Positions 26,013 through 34,276 of a DNA stretch of 64,000 bases are shown in pieces (within the stretch, counting starts at the first letter, position 1; each line of letters opens with the position of its first letter). The notes under the pieces were generated by a model. The model worked only from the letters and a program-made list of their open reading frames with translations, was not told where the DNA came from and did not search any database. The position numbers and the translations under genes were made by a program. Source of the DNA: Citricoccus sp. SGAir0253 (GTDB lineage Bacteria; Actinomycetota; Actinomycetes; Actinomycetales; Micrococcaceae); the NCBI RefSeq assembly GCF_005877055.1, contig NZ_CP039424.1, positions 1,054,001 through 1,118,000 of the forward strand, written 5' to 3'.

Positions 26013-26558
26013 TCAGGCGCGCAGGACGTTCTCCCCGTTGGCATAGAGCTGCGGGGCGCCCAGCGGCTCGGCCTGGCCGGCCTCGGGGTCCTCGCCGCCG
26101 GCGGCGGGGCGGCTGTAGAGCTGGATGACGGTGGCGGACTGCTCCTGCTCGTCGTCGAAGGCCTCGAGCACGAACGCGTCGTGGGGCTGGCCGTCCACCT
26201 CCAGGCGGGCGTCGAACACGCTCACGGCCAGGCTCGGCCGCGGGCTCAGCTGGGCGATCTGCTCCCGCATCTGCGCCTCGTCCGCGCCGGGCAGGCGCCA
26301 CATGCCCTTCTGCTCCTCGTCGATGTAGCCGAGCAGGAACGGCACCACGTCGCCGCCCTCGGTGGCGAACTCCAGGGCCTGCTCGATCGCCAGGAAGACG
26401 AGGGGCGAGATCCGCTCGGACGGCGGCTGGGGCTGCCCCTCGGGCAGGGCGGTGCCCGGGGCCACCAGCCCGGACTCCGGGGTGGGGTCCTGCGCGGCGC
26501 CGGGCACGCCGGCGGGGTCGGTGGAGGGGGAGGGGGTCTGGTCCGGTAGGTCAGTCAC
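26013..26558 (-). CDS. Hypothetical protein, SseB-like character
   Basis: 181 aa, soluble. A Pro/Thr/Ser-rich N-terminus (~50 residues) is followed by a compact alpha/beta region (LVFLAIEQALEFATEGGDVV, VPFLLGYIDEEQ, FDARLEVDGQPHDAFVLEAF). The second half loosely recalls SseB/enhanced-serine-sensitivity domains, but no diagnostic motif was found. The GTG at 26558 is preferred over an upstream ATG at 26594 because TAGCGT lies 7 nt before it, and because the ATG would overlap the divergent ychF promoter. Confidence 0.62.
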   Translation of the reverse strand: MTDLPDQTPSPSTDPAGVPGAAQDPTPESGLVAPGTALPEGQPQPPSERISPLVFLAIEQALEFATEGGDVVPFLLGYIDEEQKGMWRLPGADEAQMREQIAQLSPRPSLAVSVFDARLEVDGQPHDAFVLEAFDDEQEQSATVIQLYSRPAAGGEDPEAGQAEPLGAPQLYANGENVLRA

Positions 26559-26565
26559 GCTCTCG

Positions 26566-26588
26566 ACGCTATCGGTCACCGGTAGCAT
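26566..26588. promoter_or_regulatory. Back-to-back leaderless -10 boxes (SseB-like gene / ychF)
   Basis: TAGCGT on the minus strand (26571-26566, 7 nt before GTG 26558) and TAGCAT on the plus strand (26583-26588, 8 nt before GTG 26597). Only 38 nt separate the start codons, so each promoter's upstream elements lie within the other gene's start region. Confidence 0.6.
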
Positions 26589-26596
26589 GGACAACC

Positions 26597-27691
26597 GTGG
26601 CTCTTACTATCGGAATCGTCGGCCTGCCCAACGTGGGCAAGTCCACCCTCTTCAACGCCCTGACCCGCCAGACCGTGCTCGCGGCGAACTACCCGTTCGC
26701 GACCATCGAGCCGAACGTCGGGGTGGTGAACCTGCCGGACGAGCGCCTCGACAAGCTCGCGGAGATCTTCGGCTCGCAGAAGATCCTGCCCGCCACCGTG
26801 TCCTTCGTGGACATCGCCGGCATCGTCAAGGGTGCCTCCGAGGGGGAGGGGCTGGGCAACCAGTTCCTGGCGAACATCCGCGAGGCCCAGGCCATCGCCC
26901 AAGTGGTGCGGGCCTTCGACGACCCGGACGTGGTGCACGTGGACGGGAAGATCAACCCCGCCTCGGACATGGAGACCATCAACACGGAGCTGATCCTCGC
27001 GGACCTGCAGACCGTGGAGAAGGCGATCCCGCGCGTCGAGAAGGAGGTCAAGGGCAAGAAGCGCGACGCCGCCGAGCTCGAGGCCCTGAAGGCCGCCCAG
27101 GCCGTGCTCGAGCGCGGCGAGACCATCTACGCGGCCGTGCGCTCCGGCGGCAGGGACGCCCCGGAGATGGAGTGGCTGCGCGAGGTGAGCCTGCTGACGG
27201 CCAAGCCGTTCATCTACGTCTTCAACGCGGACGAGGGCGTGCTCGGGGACGAGGCCAGGAAGCAGGAGCTGCGCGACCTCGTGGCCCCGGCCGACGCCGT
27301 GTTCCTCGACGCCAAGCTCGAGGCGGACCTCGTGGAGCTCTCCGAGGACGAGGCCCGGGAGATGCTGGAGCTCAACGGCCAGGACGAGTCCGGCCTGGAC
27401 CAGCTCGCCCGCACCGGCTTCCACACCCTGGGCCTGCAGACCTACCTCACCGCCGGGCCCAAGGAGGCCCGCGCCTGGACCATCGCCAAGGGCGACACCG
27501 CGCCCAGGGCCGCCGGCGTGATCCACACCGACTTCGAGCGCGGCTTCATCAAGGCCGAGATCGTCTCCTTCGACGACCTCGTGGCCGCCGGGTCCATGGC
27601 CGAGGCCAAGGCCGCCGGCAAGGTGCGCATGGAGGGCAAGGACTACGTCATGCAGGACGGCGACGTGGTGGAGTTCCGCTTCAACGTGTGA
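26597..27691 (+). CDS. ychF: Redox-regulated ATPase YchF (Obg-family)
   Basis: 364 aa, the usual length. G1 GLPNVGKSTLFNALT at residues 7-21, switch region FATIEPNVGVV, G3 VDIAGIVKGAS, then the coiled-coil insertion (ELILADLQTVEKAIPRVEKE), G4 variant FNADE, and a C-terminal TGS domain (PRAAGVIHTDFERGFIKAE ... MQDGDVVEFRFNV). YchF/OLA1 prefers ATP to GTP, binds ribosomes and responds to oxidative stress. GTG start with TAGCAT 8 nt upstream and no Shine-Dalgarno: leaderless. Confidence 0.97.
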   Translation: MALTIGIVGLPNVGKSTLFNALTRQTVLAANYPFATIEPNVGVVNLPDERLDKLAEIFGSQKILPATVSFVDIAGIVKGASEGEGLGNQFLANIREAQAIAQVVRAFDDPDVVHVDGKINPASDMETINTELILADLQTVEKAIPRVEKEVKGKKRDAAELEALKAAQAVLERGETIYAAVRSGGRDAPEMEWLREVSLLTAKPFIYVFNADEGVLGDEARKQELRDLVAPADAVFLDAKLEADLVELSEDEAREMLELNGQDESGLDQLARTGFHTLGLQTYLTAGPKEARAWTIAKGDTAPRAAGVIHTDFERGFIKAEIVSFDDLVAAGSMAEAKAAGKVRMEGKDYVMQDGDVVEFRFNV

Positions 27692-27721
27692 GGCCCGGCC
27701 GCGGTGGCCTACGCTCGGCAC

Positions 27722-28093
27722 GTGGACACCGACGCCGAGCGGGGCCCCGAGGACCTCTTCGCCGGCTTCCCCCGGGGGCTGGCCGTCTGCCGCGCCGTGC
27801 AGGAGGCGGTGCGCACCCTGGGCGAGGCGACCGTGGACGTCACCAGGAGCCAGGTCGCGTTCCGGCGGCGCCGGGGGTTCGCCTACGTCTGGCGTCCGGG
27901 GCAGTACGTCCGCAGCGACGTCCCGGCGGTGCTCAGCCTCGCCCTGCCGCGCGAGGTGGCGTCCGGCCGCTTCAAGGAGGTCGTCCACCCGTCCGCCGCG
28001 GTGTGGATGCACCACCTCGAGCTCCACGATCCCGCGGAACTGGACCACGAGGTCCTCGGCTGGCTGGCGGAGGCCTACGCCGGCGCCGGCTGA
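27722..28093 (+). CDS. DUF5655-like protein
   Basis: 123 aa, single small alpha/beta domain: CRAVQEAVRTLGEATVDVTR, QVAFRRRRGFAYVWRPGQYV, then FKEVVHPSAAVWMHHLEL and a C-terminal helix DHEVLGWLAEAYA. This order fits the DUF5655 family, whose function is not established. The GTG start lies 6 nt after TACGCT (27710-27715), the leaderless pattern; the gene begins 30 nt after ychF yet has its own promoter. Confidence 0.7.
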   Translation: MDTDAERGPEDLFAGFPRGLAVCRAVQEAVRTLGEATVDVTRSQVAFRRRRGFAYVWRPGQYVRSDVPAVLSLALPREVASGRFKEVVHPSAAVWMHHLELHDPAELDHEVLGWLAEAYAGAG

Positions 28094-28205
28094 CCGATGG
28101 CGGTCCCCGCCCGTGCCCGCGCTCCGACCGACGAGGGGCGGGGCTGGGGAGGGGAGAGACTCGATGGTGCGGCGCACACGGCGCCCGCCCGGACAGGAGA
28201 CGATG

Positions 28206-29861
28206 ATGACCGCGACACTGGTGGCCTCCGGCGTGGCCGGCGGCCACGGCCACCGCACCCTCTTCGAGGGCCTGGACCTCACCGTCGCCCCCGGGGACGT
28301 GGTCGGCGTCGTCGGCGCGAACGGGGCGGGGAAGTCGACGCTGCTGGCGCTCCTCGCCGGGCGCCACGCGCCGCAGGCGGGCACGGTCTCGCTCTCGCCC
28401 GCGGACGCGTTCGTCGGCTGGCTGCCCCAGGAGCACGAGCGCGTGCCGGGCGAGACCGTCGCCGGCTACATCGCCCGCCGCACCGGGTGCGCCGAGGCGA
28501 CCCGCGAGATGGACCGGACGGCCGAGGCCCTCGCGGACCCCGCGGCGGGGGCCGCCGAGGCCGACGCCTACTCCGCGGCCCTGGACCGCTGGCTCGCCAG
28601 CGGCGCGGCCGACCTGGACGAGCGGCTCCCGGCCGTGCTCGCCGAGCTGGGCCTGGAGCCCGACGGCGGCCCGGTGGAGCAGGCGCCCATGACCGCGCTC
28701 TCCGGCGGGCAGGCGGCCCGCGTGGGACTGGCCGCGCTGCTGCTCTCCCGCTTCGACATCGTCCTGCTGGACGAGCCGACCAACGACCTCGACCTGGACG
28801 GTCTCGAGCGGCTCGAGGCCTTCGTCCGGGGCCTGCGCGGTGGGGTCGTGCTGGTCAGCCACGACCGCGAGTTCCTCGCCCGCTGCGTCACGCGGGTGCT
28901 CGAGCTGGACCTCGCCCAGCACTCGCACCGCCTCTACGGGGGCGGGTACGAGGCCTACCTCGAGGAGCGCGAGACCATCCGCCGGCATGCGCGCGAGCGC
29001 TACGAGGAGTACGCCGGGCAGAAGGCCGACCTCGTCGCCCGGGCCCGGACCCAGCGCGAGTGGTCCAGCCAGGGCGTGCGCAACGCCCTGCGGAAGGCCC
29101 CGGACAACGACAGGATCCGGCGCCGGGCCTCCACCGAGTCCAGCGAGAAGCAGGCCCAGAAGGTGCGGCAGATGGAGAGCCGGATCGCCCGGCTCGAGGA
29201 GGTCGAGGAACCGCGCAAGGAGTGGCGCCTGGAGTTCACCATCGGGGCGGCGCCGCGGTCCAGCACGGTGGTCTCCACGCTCAACGCCGCGGTGTTCCGG
29301 CAGGGGGACTTCACGCTGGGGCCCGTGTCCCTGCAGGTCAACGCGCGCGAGCGCATCGGCATCACCGGTCCCAACGGCGCCGGCAAGTCCACGCTGCTGC
29401 GCGGCCTCCTCGGCCGCCAGCGCCCGGACGAGGGGACCGCGGCCCTCGGGACGAGCGTGCAGGTCGGGGAGATCGACCAGGCGCGCTCGCTGCTGGCCGG
29501 TCCCCGGCCGCTGGCGGCGGCCTTCGAGGCGCTGGTCCCCGAGTTGGCCTCGGGTGGGGTCCGGACGCTGCTGGCCAAGTTCGGGCTGCGGGCGGACCAC
29601 GTGGACCGGCCCGTGGACGAGCTCTCCCCCGGGGAGCGCACGCGCGCCGGCCTGGCCCTGCTCCAGGCGCGCGGGGTGAACCTGCTGGTCCTCGACGAGC
29701 CGACGAACCACCTCGACCTGGAGGCGATCGAGCAGCTGGAGCAGGCCCTGGAGACCTACGACGGGGCACTGCTGCTGGTCACCCACGACCGCCGGATGCT
29801 CGAGGCGGTGCGCACGGACCGGCGCTGGGTCGTGGAGGCGGGCCGGGTCACCGAGCCCTGA
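28206..29861 (+). CDS. ABC-F family ATPase
   Basis: 551 aa with two ABC domains and no membrane segment. First half: Walker A GANGAGKST, signature LSGGQAARVGLAALLL and Walker B DIVLLDEPTNDLD. The inter-domain linker is rich in Arg/Lys/Glu and helical (RARTQREWSSQGVRNALRKA and following), as in ABC-F proteins that reach into the ribosome. Second half: Walker A GPNGAGKST, signature LSPGERTRAGLALL (Pro in place of the usual Gly) and LLVLDEPTNHLD. ABC-F proteins act on the ribosome in translation or antibiotic protection. ATG at 28206 is best spaced from AGGAG (28195-28199); 28203 is equally possible. Confidence 0.92.
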   Translation: MTATLVASGVAGGHGHRTLFEGLDLTVAPGDVVGVVGANGAGKSTLLALLAGRHAPQAGTVSLSPADAFVGWLPQEHERVPGETVAGYIARRTGCAEATREMDRTAEALADPAAGAAEADAYSAALDRWLASGAADLDERLPAVLAELGLEPDGGPVEQAPMTALSGGQAARVGLAALLLSRFDIVLLDEPTNDLDLDGLERLEAFVRGLRGGVVLVSHDREFLARCVTRVLELDLAQHSHRLYGGGYEAYLEERETIRRHARERYEEYAGQKADLVARARTQREWSSQGVRNALRKAPDNDRIRRRASTESSEKQAQKVRQMESRIARLEEVEEPRKEWRLEFTIGAAPRSSTVVSTLNAAVFRQGDFTLGPVSLQVNARERIGITGPNGAGKSTLLRGLLGRQRPDEGTAALGTSVQVGEIDQARSLLAGPRPLAAAFEALVPELASGGVRTLLAKFGLRADHVDRPVDELSPGERTRAGLALLQARGVNLLVLDEPTNHLDLEAIEQLEQALETYDGALLLVTHDRRMLEAVRTDRRWVVEAGRVTEP

Positions 29862-29898
29862 GGCTCGGGTCCGGTGCCAGGGGAACCGGCCGAGGAGC

Positions 29899-30447
29899 CT
29901 AGATGAACTCCAGCGGGTCGAACGCGTCGATGTCGATGACCCGCACGCGCGGCAGGGCCTTGGTGAAGGCCGCCACGTCGTACTCGAGGTCGTACAGCTC
30001 GATCCCCGGCACGGTCCGCAGCGCCGCCGCGGTGAACTCCTGGAACCCGATGGCGGCCGTGCGACGGTGCGGGTCCGCCGCGAGCGCGGTCATCTGCGGC
30101 ACGAAGTCCGCGTCGTGGCTGACGAGGATCGCGTCGGCCGGCCGGTCCCACAGGGCCTCCAGGGTGCGCTGGATGGCGATGTCCACGATCTTCCCCTCGC
30201 CCTGCAGCGGCACCACGCGGTAGCCGAGGGCCAGCAGGGCCTGGACGAACGGCATGGGCATGCCGTCGTTCGCTGCGAGGAAGAACAGGGCGTTCACGGG
30301 CTGGCCCCAGATCTCCTGGGCGTGCTCGAGCAGCTTGTTCCAGCGGGGGCGTTCCTCCGGCTGCGGGCGGCGGCCGAGGACGGACCCTCCCAGGGTGGCG
30401 TCGATGTTCTCCCCGTCCACCAGGAGGTGCGTGGTGCGTTCGCTCAT
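29899..30447 (-). CDS. NYN-domain protein (PIN-like, LabA/DUF88 type)
   Basis: 182 aa. The NYN fold has acidic active-site residues in LLVDGENIDATLGG near the N-terminus, a central ALFFLAANDGMPMPFVQALLALG and the segment AILVSHDADFVPQMTALA with the SHDADF acidic pair. NYN domains are putative metal-dependent RNases. The C-terminus runs YDLEYDVAAFTKALPRVRV and ends DAFDPLEFI. The ATG lies 6 nt after TAGGCT (30459-30454, minus strand): leaderless. Converges with the ABC-F gene. Confidence 0.88.
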   Translation of the reverse strand: MSERTTHLLVDGENIDATLGGSVLGRRPQPEERPRWNKLLEHAQEIWGQPVNALFFLAANDGMPMPFVQALLALGYRVVPLQGEGKIVDIAIQRTLEALWDRPADAILVSHDADFVPQMTALAADPHRRTAAIGFQEFTAAALRTVPGIELYDLEYDVAAFTKALPRVRVIDIDAFDPLEFI

Positions 30448-30549
30448 GCTGGGAGCCTACGCCGACCGCCGACCGCCGTCCCCGCACGCGACGTGGGCCG
30501 ACGTCGGCACGCCCTCGGCCGGTGCCGCCCGGCGCCCTAGGGTGGCCCC

Positions 30550-31269
30550 ATGGACCTGGAGAACCTCGTGGTGGACGCGGCCGACCCGCGGCGGCTGGGC
30601 CGGTTCTGGGAGGCGGCGCTCGGCTGCACCCCGCTCACGGACGAGCCGGAGGGCTACGAGACCCGGCTGGCCGTCGGGGACGCGTTCGCGCTGGACCTGT
30701 GCTTCCAGCGGGTTCCCGGCCGGCCGCCGTCGGGCCCCCGGCTGCACCCGGACCTGCACCCCGGCGCCGACCAGGCGCGGACCGTGGACCGACTGCTCGG
30801 CCTCGGGGCGCGGCCCCTGGACATCGGCCAGGGCGACGTGCCGTGGGTGGTGCTCGCCGACCCGGAGGGCAACGCGTTCTGCGTCCTGGAGGAACGTCCC
30901 GTCCACGCCCGCACCGGGCCGCTCGCCGCGCTGCCCCTGGCCAGCGCCGCTCCGCGCCGTGACGGGGCCTTCTGGGCCTGGCTCACCGGCTGGGAGTCGA
31001 TGCCGGCGGTCGACCCGGTCTCCCTGCGCCACCCCTCGGGACGCGGCCCCCTGCTGGAACTCGTCCCCGAGCGCGCCGCCAAGGGCGCAGCGAAGAACCG
31101 GCTGCACCTGGACGTCCGGCTGGGGCCCGACGACGACCCCGGCGCCATCGCGGCCGGCATCGCCGCCCGCGGGGGCCGGGAACTCCACCCGGACTGGGGC
31201 GCACTGCCGTGGCGCGTGTTCGCCGATCCCTCCGGCAACGAGTTCTGCGTGCTGCCCGCCCGCGCATAG
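30550..31269 (+). CDS. VOC-family (glyoxalase-like) protein
   Basis: 239 aa formed of two VOC half-domains. The first holds VVDAADPRRLGRFWEAALG and ends in VLADPEGNAFCVLEE; the second is RLHLDVRLGPDD to VFADPSGNEFCVLPA. The repeated DPxGNxFCVL ending gives the metal-binding Glu/His positions of glyoxalase-like dioxygenase or bleomycin-binding folds. This type of actinobacterial protein is widespread and of unknown substrate. ATG is 6 nt after TAGGGT, so leaderless. Confidence 0.88.
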   Translation: MDLENLVVDAADPRRLGRFWEAALGCTPLTDEPEGYETRLAVGDAFALDLCFQRVPGRPPSGPRLHPDLHPGADQARTVDRLLGLGARPLDIGQGDVPWVVLADPEGNAFCVLEERPVHARTGPLAALPLASAAPRRDGAFWAWLTGWESMPAVDPVSLRHPSGRGPLLELVPERAAKGAAKNRLHLDVRLGPDDDPGAIAAGIAARGGRELHPDWGALPWRVFADPSGNEFCVLPARA

Positions 31270-31284
31270 GCCGTCCCGCTCCCG

Positions 31285-31322
31285 CGGCCCGGCCCCGGCC
31301 ACCGTGGGCGGCCGCCGGGCCG
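31285..31322. terminator. Possible terminator between VOC gene and arfB
   Basis: 9-bp perfect inverted repeat (CGGCCCGGC / GCCGGGCCG) with a 20-nt loop between converging genes; weak evidence because GC-rich hairpins are common by chance. Confidence 0.35.
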
Positions 31323-31342
31323 TCCGCCCCGGGGCGCGGGAC

Positions 31343-31783
31343 TCAGTCCGGGCGGGGACGGCGGCGGTGCTGCTTCGTCTCGGAGCGCTGTCGCTTGGCC
31401 TCGAGCCGGCGCCGCTGCGAGCCCCGGGTGCGCCGGGTGGGCCGGCGGGGGACCGGGGGAGCGAGGGCCTCGCGCAGCAGCCCGGCCAGCCGTTCCCGCG
31501 CCGCCACCCGGTTGCGGCGCTGGGACCGGTGCTCGGCGGCGGTGACGGTGAGCACCGTGCCCGAGAGCCGTGGCGCGAGCCGCTCCAGGGCGAGGGCGCG
31601 CTGGGACTGGCCCAGCGCCGTCGTGGTCGCGAGGTCCAGGCTGAGCTGCACGCGCGAGTCCGCCGTGTTGACGCCCTGGCCACCGGGTCCCGAGGCGTGG
31701 GAGAACTGCTCGACGAGCTCCGCGGCCGGGACCACCAGCCCGCGGGGCGCGCCGGGTCCCGGGGGCACGCGCAGGTCGTCCAT
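31343..31783 (-). CDS. arfB: Alternative ribosome-rescue factor / peptidyl-tRNA hydrolase ArfB
   Basis: 146 aa. Class I release-factor catalytic domain with the GGQ motif in FSHASGPGGQGVNTADSRVQ, no codon-recognition domain, then a basic C-terminal tail (RPTRRTRGSQRRRLEAKRQR) that enters the empty mRNA channel in the ArfB/YaeJ family. It hydrolyses peptidyl-tRNA on stalled ribosomes. ATG at 31783 begins the conserved part; CAGACT lies 7 nt upstream on the minus strand. Confidence 0.93.
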   Translation of the reverse strand: MDDLRVPPGPGAPRGLVVPAAELVEQFSHASGPGGQGVNTADSRVQLSLDLATTTALGQSQRALALERLAPRLSGTVLTVTAAEHRSQRRNRVAARERLAGLLREALAPPVPRRPTRRTRGSQRRRLEAKRQRSETKQHRRRPRPD

Positions 31784-31881
31784 GCGGACCAGTCTGCCGC
31801 ACGGACGGGGCGGCCCGCGGCCAGACGTGGTCACCGGCCAGACGTGGCCCGCGAGGGCCGGGCCGGGGGAGGATGGACGGC

Positions 31882-32202
31882 ATGAGCGATCCCCAGCGCA
31901 GACTCACCCCCGCCGAGGTGGACGCGGCCGGTCTGGCCGACTGGCGCCACGCCGAGGACACCCTCCGGGCCCGGTTCCGCACCGGCTCCTTCGCGAAGGG
32001 ACTGGAGCTGGTGAACCGGATCGGTGCCGCCGCCGAGGCCGCGAACCACCATCCGGACGTCCTCCTGACCTATCCCGCCGTGGGCGTCACGCTCTCCAGC
32101 CACGACGTCGGCGGGATCACGAGCCGCGACCTGGACCTGGCGCGGACCATCAGCGAGCAGGCCGCGGACATCGGGGCCAGGCCCACGCCCGACAAGGCCT
32201 GA
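31882..32202 (+). CDS. 4a-hydroxytetrahydrobiopterin dehydratase family protein
   Basis: 106 aa. The PCD/DCoH fold is shown by LADWRHAEDTLRARFRTGSF, the helix VNRIGAAAEAANHHPDVLLTY (AxxxNHHPD catalytic His residues) and GVTLSSHDVGGITSRDLDLA with the second His. In bacteria this enzyme recycles pterin cofactor for phenylalanine hydroxylase or supports other pterin chemistry. No hydroxylase gene is nearby. ATG at 31882 is 7 nt after GAGGAT. Confidence 0.93.
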   Translation: MSDPQRRLTPAEVDAAGLADWRHAEDTLRARFRTGSFAKGLELVNRIGAAAEAANHHPDVLLTYPAVGVTLSSHDVGGITSRDLDLARTISEQAADIGARPTPDKA

Positions 32203-32261
32203 GCCCGGCGGGCAGGCGCCGCGCCGTTCCGCCCGTGGGGCGCCCGGCGGCACAATGGGGC

Positions 32262-32777
32262 ATGACCTCCGCGGCCCCGCTCCCGCCCCCGGTCCTCACC
32301 CTCGCCGGCGCCCTGGCCCAGCGCCTGCTGCCCCGCGGCCCCAGCCCCGGGCCGGTGCGCCGGGCCGCGGCCCAGACCCTCGCCGTGGCCTCCGGCGTCG
32401 TCATGTTCGGTGCCTCGGCGCGGTTCCTGGCCGCCGGGACCACCGTGGACCCCCGGGCCCCTGAGCGGGCCGCCGCCCTCGTCACGGCGGGTCCCAACCG
32501 GATCAGCCGCAACCCGATGTACCTCGGCATGATCGGCCTCCTGGCGGCCCACGCCGTGGTTCGTGACCGCTGGGCCGCGTGGTTGCCGGTCGCCGCCGTG
32601 GCCGTGGCCCTCGACCGGATGCAGGTCCCGCTCGAGGAGCGCGCGCTGCGCGAGCGCTTCGGCGCCGAGTACGAGGCCTACTGCGCCGCCGTGCCGCGCT
32701 GGCTCGGCCGGCCGGGTGGGTCGCCCGCGGCCGGCGGGGCTCCCGAGGCCGGTGCCGCGCCGGGGAGCAGGCCGTGA
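32262..32777 (+). CDS. Isoprenylcysteine carboxyl methyltransferase (ICMT/PEMT)-like membrane protein
   Basis: 171 aa with about three to four helices. The SAM-binding C-terminal signature of the ICMT/phospholipid methyltransferase superfamily is visible as GPNRISRNPMYLGMIGL and EERALRERFGAEYEAYCAAVPRW. Substrate in bacteria is unknown; methylation of lipids or small thiols is possible. First gene of a three-gene coupled run: its stop overlaps the GTG of the next gene. ATG at 32262, 5 nt after CACAAT. Confidence 0.82.
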   Translation: MTSAAPLPPPVLTLAGALAQRLLPRGPSPGPVRRAAAQTLAVASGVVMFGASARFLAAGTTVDPRAPERAAALVTAGPNRISRNPMYLGMIGLLAAHAVVRDRWAAWLPVAAVAVALDRMQVPLEERALRERFGAEYEAYCAAVPRWLGRPGGSPAAGGAPEAGAAPGSRP

Positions 32778-33322
32778 TCCGCCCCGGCGCCCCGGACCCG
32801 CCCGTGCCCCTGGCGCGCACGGCCGTCACGCGCTCGCTGCTCGGCCTGGCGATCTTCCAGGTCCTGTCCACGCTCCTCGGGGTGGCGACCATGGTGCTCA
32901 TGCCCCAGTGGTACACGGAGATGCTCGCCGGTACCCCCTTCGAGGGGCGGGTGGGGGTGGCCGCCGTCCTGCTCGGCGTGGCGACCGGCGGGTGGCAGTG
33001 GCTCGCGATCCTCGTGCACTGGCTGTGGCCCCAGCGGCTGGCCCTGGCCCACCTCGTGGCCGGGACGGTCATGCTGGGGTGGATCGCCGGGGAGTGCCTC
33101 GTGCTCGACGCGTTCTCCTGGCCCCACGCCCTGTGGGGCGGGGCCGGTGCGCTGCAGGTCGTCTTGGTGGCCGTCCACCTCGGCGCGCTGCGGCCCCAGC
33201 CGGCCCCCGCGCGCCGCGGGATCGGCCGGCCCTGGCATGCCGAGGGCGACGGCGGTCCCGGCCCCGTGACCTCCGGGACGCACGCCTCCGGACCACTCCC
33301 CACGGAAGGACCACGACGATGA
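32774..33322 (+). CDS. Hypothetical four-helix membrane protein
   Basis: 182 aa, four predicted helices (around SLLGLAIFQVLSTLLGVATMV, VAAVLLGVATGGWQWLAILV, LALAHLVAGTVMLGWIAG, LWGGAGALQVVLVAVHLG) and a polar C-terminal tail. No family marks recognised. The GTG overlaps the stop of the ICMT-like gene (GTGA), and its stop overlaps the ATG of the reductase-like gene (ATGA). The three are therefore an operon and may serve one process. Confidence 0.7.
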   Translation: MIRPGAPDPPVPLARTAVTRSLLGLAIFQVLSTLLGVATMVLMPQWYTEMLAGTPFEGRVGVAAVLLGVATGGWQWLAILVHWLWPQRLALAHLVAGTVMLGWIAGECLVLDAFSWPHALWGGAGALQVVLVAVHLGALRPQPAPARRGIGRPWHAEGDGGPGPVTSGTHASGPLPTEGPRR

Positions 33323-33945
33323 CGGACAACCCCTCGACGGCACCCGGCCTGCTCGTCGACTTCATCACCACCCTGGACGGCTACGCCTCCGGCGAGGGCT
33401 GGCCCGGCTTCTGGGGGATCGAGAGCCCCGAATACCTCGCCTGGCTGGAGGAGGACGCCCAGCGGGGCTACACGCTGTTGCTGGGCGCCCGCACCTACCG
33501 GCTGATGTCCTCCATGTCCGCCGAGGCCGCGAGCGGCACGGCGGAGTACTCGGACACCGAGGCGGCGGCCCTCACGGGCCTGGACGCCGTCCCCAAGGTG
33601 GTGTTCTCCTCCACGCTGGAGGAACCCCTGGCGTGGCCGAACACCACCCTGGTGCGCGGGGACGCCGTGGAGGCCGTGGCCGCGATGAAGCGGACGGCCA
33701 CCGGGCCGCTGAGCACGCTCGGCAGCCTGAGCCTGGCGCGCTCACTGCTCACCGCCGGGCTCGTGGACCGCTTCCGCGTGGTGCTCTTCCCGTTCATCAC
33801 CGGCGTGACCGGGTCCGAGCGGATCTACGACGGTTACCCGGACGTCGCGCTCGAGCTGGTGCAGAGCCGCACCTTCGACGGGCGCACCCACCTGCTGGAG
33901 TACGTCCCGACCGTGCTCAGCCCTCGTGCCGGAAGCCGAGCTTGA
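33319..33945 (+). CDS. Dihydrofolate reductase-like (RibD C-terminal) family protein
   Basis: 208 aa. The DHFR/RibD-type fold is indicated by VDFITTLDGYASGEGWPG near the N-terminus, LLLGARTYRLM, VFSSTLEEPLAWPNTTLV, LSTLGSLSLARSLLTAGLVD and FRVVLFPFITG. These proteins bind NADPH and reduce various substrates; true DHFR activity is not implied. GGAAGGA precedes the ATG. The last 29 nt overlap the convergent dodecin gene. Confidence 0.9.
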   Translation: MTDNPSTAPGLLVDFITTLDGYASGEGWPGFWGIESPEYLAWLEEDAQRGYTLLLGARTYRLMSSMSAEAASGTAEYSDTEAAALTGLDAVPKVVFSSTLEEPLAWPNTTLVRGDAVEAVAAMKRTATGPLSTLGSLSLARSLLTAGLVDRFRVVLFPFITGVTGSERIYDGYPDVALELVQSRTFDGRTHLLEYVPTVLSPRAGSRA

Positions 33946-34126
33946 GGGTCACCTGCCAGTCCGCCACGCGGTCGCCCTCCACGTGTCCGCGGATCGACTG
34001 CACCTCGAACCAGTCGAGGTTGCGGAGGGTCTTGGAGGCCTCCGTGATGGCGTTGCGGACGGCCGCGTCCACGCCCTCGGGCGAGGTCCCGACCAGCTCG
34101 GTGATGTTGTAGGTGTTGTTGGCCAT
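33917..34126 (-). CDS. Dodecin (flavin-binding dodecamer)
   Basis: 69 aa, the normal dodecin length. MANNTYNITELVGTSPEG, then the helix NAITEASKTLRNLDWFEVQS (Trp that stacks on flavin) and strands VEGDRVADWQVTLKLGF with the flavin-contacting Gln. Dodecins store and protect riboflavin, FMN or FAD. AGGAGG lies 5-6 nt before the ATG, one of the best Shine-Dalgarno sites here. It overlaps the converging reductase-like gene by 29 nt. Confidence 0.95.
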   Translation of the reverse strand: MANNTYNITELVGTSPEGVDAAVRNAITEASKTLRNLDWFEVQSIRGHVEGDRVADWQVTLKLGFRHEG

Positions 34127-34276
34127 GCCGTCCTCCTGGTGATCGGCCCGGGATCCTCGCCGCCCGGGCAGCCTGCTGGCCACCGTAACGGAGGCCCCCC
34201 GCCCCCGGCCAGACCCGCTCGGCATCCCCGGGCGGCGCCGGATGGGCCGCGACGAGGGGCCACTACACTGGCCGGC